Origin: Chaetoderma sp. LZ-2023a
Lineage: Eukaryota; Mollusca; Caudofoveata; Chaetodermatida; Chaetodermatidae
Length of the DNA stretch: 64,000 bases
Direction of reading: 5' to 3'
Assembly (NCBI GenBank): GCA_034401795.1
Contig: CM067370.1
Span: forward strand, 66,523,188 to 66,587,187
In this document: piece by piece, positions 36,200 through 48,100 of the stretch
How the letters are laid out: each line of letters starts with the position of its first letter
Numbering within the stretch: position 1 is the stretch's first letter
Translations under genes and position numbers: made by a program
The notes under the pieces: generated by a model
The model's database searches: none
Told to the model about the DNA's origin: nothing
What the model saw: the letters and a program-made list of their open reading frames with translations, nothing else

Positions 36200-39100
36200 G
36201 CCAATGCCCAAACTTCCGTCACAAGAATTTATCAGAAACCACAAAGGCCAGACGCCTTAAAGATTACAACACACACACGCACTTGAGGAATTAAATGTGC
36301 ATTGAAAAACTGCAACATTCTCCCAATTGTTGGTGCACGATGGACGCAATCATCATACGGGATGCCCAAACAATCCAAATCAAAAAGTGCTCGCTGGTGC
36401 CTGCTCGGATGATGGCCAGAATGGCAAATGGGTCCCAGGACCCTAAAGACCCCACACACCCTGCACCCCAAAAGGGGCCGAGAGGTCTCTGACCTAAAGC
36501 TCCCCCCCCCACAGGGCTCCCCCCCCCCCACAGGGTAGTACATCAGGTCATGTGACCGCATGCACACCCCCCCCCCCACACACTCCCCAACCAGCACCTA
36601 CCCTCTCCCCACCCCCGTTAGGTCCTTGCCATCCCCCACAGTATGAGGAGCAACAGAACAGCCACGGACAAGAACACTACGTGCCATCTTCAACATGAGA
36701 CAAAATCGAGAGACAACGATCAATACACACACACAGAGACACAAGCCAATGCACAAACTTTCGTCACAAGAATTCATCAGAAACCACAAAGGCCAGGCGT
36801 GAGTCTAGACCCTAGCATTGGGAACCAGCAAATAAATGCTTTAAAGATTACAACACAGTTGAACACACACACATGAGGAATTAAATGTGCATTGAAAAAC
36901 TGCAACATTCTCCCAATTGTCGGTGCAGGATGGACAGAATTTGGATCACTTGGGCCATCCTCTGCTTCACGTAAAGCTCGACAAAAACTACTGATTCGAT
37001 TTGGCCCATATTTTTACACAACAAAGGCTTTTATCAGTCATTTTCTGGAGTTGGCTTATTTTGTGTTGGTCGCTATAAGGTGAGAGAATTTTCTTTAGTT
37101 ATAATACTCAATATACTGACATTATACAATAACTATCTACAACAATATAAATGCTCAACAATGCATCATCTGCCAAATACAGTACTATAACAGTAAGCAT
37201 CATCTTTCTCTCTTACCCGGACAAGATCTATCCCATCTCCATTCAAAGCGGACACCATGAAGACTCTAGCAAAGTTTTCCCAGCCAGGCTGACCATGTGC
37301 ATGATGTGCTGCTGCTCGTACCTTGACTGGATCAACAGATTTTTCGATATTATGACGACTTGTATTACAAGAATCAGATAAGTCATGCTCACAGACTTCC
37401 ACAACTGAGTATTCAGGTTTGGAATTGCTTAACTTGAGCATGTTGTCATAGTGAAATTGATGTCTTCCATCCTCAGGTATTTGTTCATGATAAGAGGCAG
37501 GTTTAGAAACACTCTCTTGCATAGAATGCTTAAACTTTACTTTTGGTACACTAGTAGAGTTAGATACTGATAGATTCTTAGAATTAATATCGCTTAAGTC
37601 TAATGTATCTACAACATGTGTACTATTGCACGTATCTAGATCAATGTGATTTTCTTGCAATTCTTCACAAACATATGAATTAGCTTCTAACTGCTTGTTT
37701 TGAGTTATTCTGTTCAAATTCTCATTTGCAGCCATTGCCACATTCAAGCTATTGTTCCTCTGGGTTTCCACAATATTCATCCTTGCTGAATCCTCATCCA
37801 CATGTGATATCTTATGTTTTTCTCTTGCATAATAGGATGCCTCTTCCCGCTTTTCCCTCATGTCTATCTTTGCAAGATAATCATTCACAGATGGCCTCTT
37901 CTTTTTCTTATATGTTGTCGAATAGATTCGCTCATTACCGACATAACCCATCGTTAAACTTTTCGTCACAGTCAATAAATAACTTTTATCTTTGACCACA
38001 TCAACCTGTAAAGAAATAAAGTAACGGAATTAAATTATTTCATCACATTCACAACCATGTGTCTCTAGAAGGAAGGACCAATGCAGTAGTAGATTGTCAG
38101 TTACCATGGCATAGGAAAAGGTGAGGTAACTCAGGAATGAAATTGTGATAAGGGACGTAATTTGGCAGCAGGGAACCCAAAACCAGATTTCTAGTGAGTA
38201 GTTTCCCCTAGTTTGGTGAGAAAAATGTAAATGTTAGTTACTTGATCCTTTAACCATTTCACCGATGAAACACACCCCACGCCCTCAACCCACTCCCACA
38301 ATTTAGCTTGCACGATTATTTAGTTTTCATAATCGCAATTATTTTGAATAGATAATCGTGGTTTTCGATTATATAGTACAGGTCATTGTGGGTTAGGCTG
38401 GGGAACTTGAAAACAGTTTCTTCAACACAAATAACTATGCAACAGGGAATATTTCGACACGTTCGACCGCTAGTGTTGGTAATATCCGAAAAGACCTACA
38501 AGCCTTACTTCGAACGAGAATTTCTAACATGATAATGCTAAAAGACCAAAAATAGGTATCTCTGATCAGACCACTTAGAAGTGCCTCCAGTCTAATTACC
38601 AGAACAAAGTTAATGGCGTTTAGTCCCTAATCACATCGCCCTAATTTCATCCCGATTCCTTAAGCGGTTCTAGAGAAGTCGTTTCCCAAAAAACTAGGTC
38701 ATCTAAGTTGGTCGCCGAACTCTTGCCCTAGATGATGTTGCATGAGTTTTGAATCGATTCCTGAAATGGTTTCGGAGAAGATTTCATTCTGGCCAGGTGA
38801 GCTAAAAATCACTGCTGATTGATCTAATTTGGCTCAAATCTTAACACAACGAAGGAACTTGCTGTGCAATAATGTCGCCAATCTTTGGCCGTGATCCTCA
38901 TAATCTTTGGCACAATCAAAGAAAATCTTAAAAATCTGAAAACATTTTACAATGTGACAAAAATCTCTGATTGTTCTTGTTATCGTTGAAAGAGTTAATG
39001 ATCGAAATTAGTCAAGAAAATCAATGAGAAATGTCCAATTGTAACAATAAACTACTGGAATGACCGGTTCAGTTATCACTCCTGTTATTCTATTGGTAAA

Positions 39101-42100
39101 TTTTAAACAAGAATTCCACAGAATTGTTCACCTCATTGCCTATAGGCATTAGCGGTCATTGACCTTGATTTTTTACCTTGTGACATCAATATCATCATGT
39201 TGATTCCTAGTAGCACAGGCAACCTGGTATCGGAGTTTAATTCCAATAGGGCCAAGGAATCCTGGAATATAAACTGTTTTGCTAAATGCATGTGTTAAAT
39301 GCAAAAAATTAACATTAAAAAAACTTGAGTTTCACATCAAAGTCGCAGTGACCACTACATTGTCACATCTATCTCCTTATGTATCTTCCAATTATGTATC
39401 CAGGTTTAGTGACTTCCAATATGGTCAACCAATACTGAAATAAAAGCCGAGTAGTTTTGTTAGATGCAAAAACATAACACTATAAAAATGGGAGAGTTTT
39501 GTACCGAGGTCACTGTAACCTTGACCTTGTGACCGCAATGTCATCATGCTGATTCCTAATGGCAGAGACAACCAAGTCACCAAGTTTAGTTGCAATAGAC
39601 TGAACCAATCCTGAAATATTAACTCTGAAGTGTTTCTAACGTGTTTTGTACCAAGGTTAAAGAGATCTTTGACCTTGTGACTGCGATGTCACCGTGCAGA
39701 TTCCCAACACCATAGGCAACCATGTTTTCAAGATTAGTTAGATAAGTTTAACCAAGCCTGAAACATATGACAAACAGATTTGTTAAACACAAAACTTAAT
39801 GTTGAGAATGATGGAAAGTAAGTGACACCTATGTCTCTCATCTACTTAGCAGACAAGACAAAAAGTGGCTTCTCTTGGCCTGCACATGGACATTGCAAGA
39901 TCACTGCAAAGGCGGGGTTTGGTCAACTTAGTCATTACTCCTTTGATGCCTAAGCCAGCCCAAACTAGTAACAGTAGTAAATTCTCAAAAATAATCTCTT
40001 GGTCTGCAAATGGACATTTTCTAAGAGGAAATTGAAAATTTAAATGACCAAATTTAGTCATTAAATGGCTAAATGGTTGGTTAAGTTTCCTAAGGAAAGT
40101 GCTCATAGCAAGGCATAATGTGAGTTACATGTAGGCAGACAGACTTGAATACTATACATAGTTTGTATTTGTGACCGTGTGTCCCAAGTGATTTCCTGTA
40201 ATATTTTCTTGACCGATCTCATCTATAAGAGAATATTAGAATGTCACTAAAATCTATTTTATTCTTAATAATTGTGTCAGTCATTCAGACAAGCTTTTTC
40301 ACTCTCGATCGCAATACATATTGTTTTTATTGCTTATAGGAATTTAGAAAATTTGTGGTTGTGCTAAAATTGCAAAATCTTCAAGTCAGTTTAAGATCAT
40401 AATATTGCGGTAAAATTACTTTCAAAAGATAACGTGACATTTTATTGATGATTCTGATGAAGAGATCAGCTAAACGGTCATGGAGTTATCATACCAAAAC
40501 CAATTTTCAAGATGTCTGCCAGCGGTTGGTGGCCATCTTGGATATTGGATCATCGTCAATTTCAAGAAGTTTCTTCCTCAGACATGGTTCAGTCAGCATA
40601 TGAAGCTTCAAAGCGATCTGATAAACGGTAATGGAGTTATCATCTGGAAATCAGTTTTTAAGATGTAGGATGGCCATCTTGGATTTTGAATTATCATCAT
40701 TTCGATAGCTTTCTTTGCCATACATAGTCCAACAAACCTATGAAGTTGCAAAGAAATCCATTAAACGGTGAAGGATCTTATCATTCGGAAAGCAATTTTC
40801 AAGATGGCTGCCAGTGGCTGCTGGCCATCTTGGATTTCGGATCATCATTAATTTTGATATGTTTCTTATCTGGATATAGTCCAACCATCCTACAGTTTCA
40901 AAACAATCCAATACACACCAACAGAACCATCATTCGGAAACCAATTTTCAAGATGGCCACCTTAGATTTCGGATCGTCGTCAATAGACCTTTCCCACATT
41001 AGCGTATTTTGGGAAAATACCTTCCCAGGATGCATCGCGCATACAACTTCTGGCTGGTTATGTGCGATAGCCGATGCACAAACACCATTACTTTACTATT
41101 GGAACCAGATACATTGCACATTAAGGAATTTATATGAAGAACTAATTTTCATAATATTATTGAAGTCATACATTATTGGAAAGCCAAGTCCATTTTCTAT
41201 ACGTTTCTGTATTCATTTTTAGTTTTCTAAAATTTGATACAGGTGATTATAATTTTTACCAAGAGCTCCGCAAATGGCGCATAATACCCCGCCATGATGA
41301 CAAACTAATGAATGACAGCTTTCAGAAAATATTTATTTCTTCCTCAGACCCATCAGACCAGTAATCCTTATGGAGTGTCAAAGCGATCTGCTAAACGGTC
41401 AAGGAGGTATCGTCCGGAAAACAATTTTTCAAGATGGCTGCCGCTGACTGGCAGCCATATTGGATTTCGGATTATCGTAAATTTTGATTGGTTTCTTCAC
41501 CAGACATGTTCTAACGACCCTAGGAATATGGATAAATGGTAACAGAGATATCATCCAGAAACCAACTTTCAAGATGGCAGCCTGTAGCCATCTTGGATTT
41601 CGGATCAGTGTCGATTTCGATACGTTTCTTCCTCACACCTAGTCCAACCACTATGAAGTTTCAAAGCGATCCGATAAACGGTAACGGAGTTATCATCTGG
41701 AAACCAATTTTCAAGATGGCCACCCGTGGCTGGCAGCCATCTTGGATTTTGGATCATTGTCAATCTAAATAGGTTTCTTCACCAGAGGTAGTCGAACCAC
41801 CCTATGAAGTTTCATAGCGATCCGATAAACGATAACAGAGTTATCATCTGGAAACCAATTTTCAAGATGGCCACCAATGGCTGGCGGCCATTTTGGATTT
41901 CGGATCATTGTCGATTTCAAGAACTTTTTTCCTCAGACCTAGACCAACCACTCTATAAAGTTTCAAAGTGATCTGATGAACGGTAACGGAGTTATAATCT
42001 GGAAACCAATTTTCAAGATGGCAGCCTGTGGCTGGGGACGATCTTGGATTTCGGATCACCATCGATTTGGATAGGTTTCTTCCCCAGACCTAGTCCAACC

Positions 42101-45100
42101 ACTGCATGAAGTTTCAAAGCAATGCGATAAACGGTAACAGAGTTATCATCCGGAAACCAATTTTCAAGATGACCACTGGTGGCTGACAGCCATCTTGGAT
42201 TTCGGATCATTGTCAATTTCAATAGGTTTCTTCCCCAGACCTAGTCTAACAACTCCACAAACTTTCAAAGCGATCCGATAAACGGTAACGGAGTTATCAT
42301 CCAGAAACCAATTTTCAGGATGGACGCCGATGGCTGGCGGCCATCTTGGATTTCGGATCATCGTCCATTTCAATAGGTTTCCTCCCCAGACATAGTCCAA
42401 CCACCCTATGAAGTTTCAATGCGATCCGTCAAACGGTAACGGAGTTATCATCCGGAAACCAATTTTCAAGATGGCCGCCGTTGGCTGGCGGCCATCTTGG
42501 ACTTCAAATCAGCTTCGATTTCGATAGGTTTCTTCCCAAGACCTAGTCCAACCACCCTATGAAGTTTCAATACGATCCGACAAAAGGTAACAGAGTTATC
42601 ATCCGGAAACAACTCTGCCGCCTGCACGCCCACCTGGACGGCGCCATTACATAACCCGCCAAATTTTTTGGTGGGGTATAAAAAGCCCCTATTGTACACT
42701 TTATTTTAATGAATCTAGGTATAATGATGTATTTTATATATGCACATAACCCAGTGAAATATTTACAAAAAAAATAATGCATTAATGATTAGGCAATTGA
42801 ATGCACTTTCCAATGATGTATGACTTCAAAAACATAGTGATTTTAGTCTATCATAGGAACGGTTTAAATTGCGGTGTATTTTAGTGCCATAGTAACACAA
42901 TGAGGGTCAGCTGCTTGTTGGCGGCATTACCAGGTTTTGCTCTGAGCGTTGATTTAGGGGAATCCTGGCGTAATGACGTCAATGTGGGAAAGGTGTATTT
43001 CGAATAATACTTACCAGATGTACTATTATGATAAACTCCGGATTTCGACAGCCAGAAAATGCCGGTGGGAGGAGGTGAGGCTCGAACCAGCACTCAACTA
43101 CCATCCAACAGAGAAGGTTGTGAAGAGACTAGAACCCTGGCATACGCTTGGGTTCTGCTATCTGACTCATAGAGTGCTAAACTTCCATGGTCTAGACCGC
43201 GCTCCCCCCCCTCTTTTGTCCGCACAAAATTCAGAGGGCTGTCACTGGGGATACAACACCCACCAGACCCCTGTCAGCCCGAAGTCTCAGCTAGGGCAGT
43301 CCAGTAGAGTGCAAAGAAGCTACTACAACTTCTAAGTTTGAAAAAATATCAGTATATCGACTAGATTTTCAAATTGGAATGAGTCTAATGTCTGGTTGAT
43401 AGGATAAGAATACTCTTGAACCAGACTATTTACCTAAGCAGTCTTGTATTTCGACTGTAAGTAAACCTATTTATAGTCACTTAATTAATGTAAACACTCA
43501 CCATTTTGAGTGCTTGATCTTTTCTTGATCATCACAGGAGCTCGGCCCAATCCACGGTCGTACTCAGTCATGTGCATAGCGTTTGTTCAGTGTAGGCGGA
43601 AGACTTTAGTGATGTGTGCGAAGTAGTGGTCGGACGTGGCTTAGTTTAGGTTTGACAGATCGGCGACGGCTACCGGATTAAGTGAGCTCGAGATGTCGCG
43701 AAGGTAGAAATCAGTGAATGACGACTCGGCATGCCATTGTGCTACAGACATCACCTCCTCTAATGAGACACCCTTATAAAGGGCCGATGATGCTGCTAGT
43801 GCTCGGACCTGATGGGCATTCCCATGATCAATTTGCTTTCCTGCAGCGATTTTGTGTGACATCTTAATAGCGTCAACTATCCAACGAGAAATAGTATCTT
43901 TCGAGGCACGTAAATGGGGAGCTTTGAGACATAACCACAGAGATTTCGGGTCGTCTCTCCACTCATTAGTACGTTTCTTATACATTTTAAGACATCTGAC
44001 AGGACACCAAACAGAAGAGTTTGGGTCATGTCTAGTTAAACTTGGCAAATTGATCGGCTGTCCTGGATATTTAAGTGACTGATTCTTTGACAGGAAACAA
44101 AGACGTGGAAGTAGTCGTAAACCTTCACCCGTGACGACAAAACGGTCTTGTTCGGTAGAAAGCGCATGAATTTCGCTTCTCCTTCTCGCCGACGCTGCTG
44201 CAACCAAGAAAACTGATTTAATAGCTAACAGTTTAATATCAATAGATCTAATCGGTTCAAAAGGAGCCTGTCCTAAAACCTGTAGAACAAGATATAGATT
44301 CCATGATGGGATAGGAATTGGCTGTCTAGGTCGCAGATTGCTCATTCCTTTGATAACTTCATTCAAGGTGTCATTCTCCACTCCTTCAACAGTGAGACTG
44401 GGAATGACTGAAGCTAATGCAGACTTATATGCTGCTAGGGTAGAAGGTACAAGTTTGTCAACTTCGTATAAATGACAGATAAAATCTGCTACGTGTTGAA
44501 CAGATGCAGAAAAGGGATTAATATCTCCTCTCTCACACCACTGTGCAAATTTGTTGATTCTATAATTATGTCTTTGTGGTTGAAACTCTTCTGGCTGAAG
44601 CAACAAACTTCGCTGCTTGCTCAGAAAAGCCACCCTCAATTGCACGCTGCTTGACAACATCCATGCAGTCAATTTGAACATTTCCGGTCTGTCGTGGAGG
44701 TACAGACCCTTGTTCTGAGAGAGTAGATCTCTTGCGTCTGGAAGAGAGACTGGATTGCAGACCAGAAGGTCCAGCAGATCCGTAAACCATGATCGGCCTG
44801 GCCAATACGGGGCGATCAGTAGTACCTGGCACTCCCCCTCTCTTATTTTTGCCAGAACTTTCGGGATGAGAATTGTTGGAGGGTACGCATACGCGTACAT
44901 TCCCTCCCAACTTATTGCCAGTGCGTCTACTGCTAAGGCTAGCGGGTCCGGATCGGTGACACGTAAGTGACCATCTTTGCGCTTTGATTCATCGCAAACA
45001 GGTCGACATTTGGCTTGCCCCATTGTTTGAATAGAACCTCCGCTACAGATTGGTTGAGCTGCCATTCCGTCGGACGACAAACCGTCCTTCGACTGAGAGC

Positions 45101-48100
45101 ATCCGCTAGGATGTTCAATCTTCCTGGAATGTGTGCTGCCCGAAGAATAGTATTCTTCTCTTGGCACCACAGCAGAAGGTTCCAAATCATCATACACAAC
45201 TCTGGTGATCTCGTCCCGCCCTGGCGGTTCAAATAAGACACCACTGTCGAGTTGTCTGTCCTTATTAGGACAACTTTGCCTTGAATTAGGCTCTCGAACT
45301 TTCGAAGTGCAAATACCAACGCTACTAGTTCGAGCACATTGATATGTTTCTGCGCATTGGTCCGATCCCATTCCCCTGACACTGACTGATTGTCCAATAC
45401 CGCTCCCAAACCCGTCAACGATGCATCCGTAAAGATGGACATCTGAGGTTGAGGAGGTTGTAGAGGAACACCTCGCAGGAGATTCTGTTCGGATAACCAC
45501 CACTGAAGGTGGAATATCAATGGTTCTTTGACTGGAATCCTCAGAGATAACGGATCCGTTTTCTGAGACCAGAATGACATTAGATACATCTGAATTGGCC
45601 TGCGCCTGAGTGCCGCATATGGAACCACCTTCTCCAGAGATACTAGTAACCCCAGTATCCTGAGAAACTGGCGCGCCGTCAGATAGGCTCCTAGAGAAAC
45701 CGCCTCCAAAAGTGCAATCAGGCTTTTGACTCTGCTCTCCGCCGGAAAAGCTACGCCGTCCCTGAGATTGAAAAAGATTCCCAGATAGACAAACTCCTGG
45801 GATGGAGTCAGTTCTGATTTCTCTAGATTTCCAATCCACCCTAGATCCTTTAATAAGGATAGGACTAGCTGCAGATTGCTGCGCAGAGTGACTGGATTCC
45901 CCGCCTTCAGCAGCCAGTCGTCTATGTACGTGTGAACAGCTATGTTTCTCCTGCGAAGTAAAGAAGTCATGGCGAGAACCACCTTGGTGAAGACCTTCGG
46001 AGCTGTGGTCAGGCCGAACGGGAGAGCATTGAATTCCCAAACATTGTCTTGGAATGCAAAGCGAAGGTACTTCTGAAAAGGAATTGACATTGGAATATGA
46101 AAATATGCATCCTTCAGATCTATCGACACTCCCCACATGCCTTTCCTCAGCCCTGTCATTACTGCTGCAACCGTCTCCATCTGAAATTTGGGAGAAAGAA
46201 TAAACTTGTTCAACGGTTTGAGATTGAGAATTGGTCTCCATCCTCCGGTACGCTTCGGAACGAGGAACATGATCGAATAGAAGCCCAGAGAAGACTGATC
46301 GTTGACTAAATGAATGGCCTTCTTCTGATGAAGAGATTGTATTTCTGACCGAATGGCGTCTAGACGATCTGATTCCCTTGGAACAGGAGTCCATATTGGA
46401 GTCGAGGTTAACGGAACTAACAATTGATGGATGAGCCAGTCCGGATCGTAGCCGTTTCTTATCCACTGACAAACTAAACAGTCGCGCAGGACCTGTTCCC
46501 ATTGGTTTAGGAATAGCTGAAGTCTGCCTCCGACGGAAGGAATCTGCACACAATTGTCGGTCAAGATTAGCCGATAAGACGCTAAATCGCTTGGGTGAAG
46601 ATTCTCGACTCCATCTGTCTCTAAAGCCATCGGTAGTGGTTCCGCCGGAAACCTGTCAGGAACGAGCCCCACGGCCGCCCCGCGGCTTCTTGTGGTACGA
46701 CGGTCCGGAACCGCCGCCACGGCTATCCTTACGGTAGCCGCCTCGGCCCGAACCGCCACCCTTCCTGTCCTCCTCATACGGCCTCTTACTAGAGGGCTTG
46801 TATGAGGATGAACGGCCAGGTCCCTGTGATCCGGATGGCCTATGGGCATCACGGCCAGAAGGGCGATCTAGGACGCTGCCTCTGCTGCTCCTGTCTATGT
46901 TGACGGTAGGACACTGTTGCGGCTGAGTCCTCTTAGTCGACTTCCACGACTTGCCGACCACTTCTTGCTCCGCCACCATTGACGCAACCTTGGAGAGCGC
47001 TTGCCGTGCCGAGCCGCCGAACAAGCCTGGACCTATGAAGGGCGCAGAAGATAATGCAGCCCTCATTTCCGGTCCTGGTTCTACACAATCGAGAACCATT
47101 CTCCGTCGCTCTGCCAACGTTCTAATGATTACCCTGGCCAGGCAATCCTGAGACAGGCGCATGGTGTCCCGAACAATTCCGGGAGCAGCCTCTGGCACCT
47201 GTCCGCCTTCCACCGTGCAGTCCAGCATACCCTGCAAGACGGTACACCCGTGCGACAGCGCAGCCATGGCTGCCCTCGCCGCATCCTCAATGAGCGTGAA
47301 CTCATTGAACGGGTCTTTGCTGGTCTGCGAAACCAAAGGACGTGACCGCCCCTTAGCCTTCCCAGCCAACGGCCTATTCAGCGCCTCTCGTTCCGCAACG
47401 GAAAGCCGTGGAACCCGGGCGTACTGATGATAAGCCAGCTCCGGAAAACGGACCCTACTCCTTATCCCCTTCGGGGCCTTTGGTAATGCATAGTCTGGCT
47501 GAACCAGACGGTATGCCGCAACTTCCAACATGTCAGAAGTCTGCGTATCCAACGGGAGTGTCGGCATGGCAGAAGAGCCACTTGACAGAGCGCTAGCCAC
47601 ACGCTCTGACATCCGTTCCATCGCCGGATCGCGCTGAGATCCTAGATCAGATGCCAACCCGAGACGATTGGTCATCCATCCAAGGACCTGCACCCATTCA
47701 GCTTCGGTGCAGAAAACGGACTCGTCCATCAAAGAACTGCCGTTTTCATCCTCCCTCTCTCCCTTAGATGAGAGGGCCACCGACGATCCATGCTGAGCGC
47801 TATGATACGCGTCTCTGCCAGGACAGAGCGCATCCATAACGCGACTACCAGCGGCACCGGTGTCTAACGAATCGCCAGACCCGGATTCCCCGCAGTCCAT
47901 CGGCTCCCGCACGGGATCCGGGACTACGACCGCCTTAACTACGGCTGGTACCGTCACTCCAATAGGAGCCGCACCTAACGCCGCTGGGATACCAGCAGGA
48001 ACCGCAAAACACGGCTCCGCCGGCATCTCCGGTTGCACAAACAGCGGATGGAATATGCCCGACGGAACGTCGACATCACCATCCGCCTGGCAAACCCGTA

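Noticed and set aside
37726-37995. 89-codon plus-strand frame
   Set aside because: Antisense of the large ERAL1 exon, which has splice sites and conserved ends on the minus strand.
40480-42620. CRISPR array
   Set aside because: Units of about 150 bp with diverged copies and no short repeat/unique spacer pattern; the genome is eukaryotic.
41862-42699. Several minus-strand proteins of 66-78 residues
   Set aside because: They are successive units of the satellite read in one frame; kept only as a finding.
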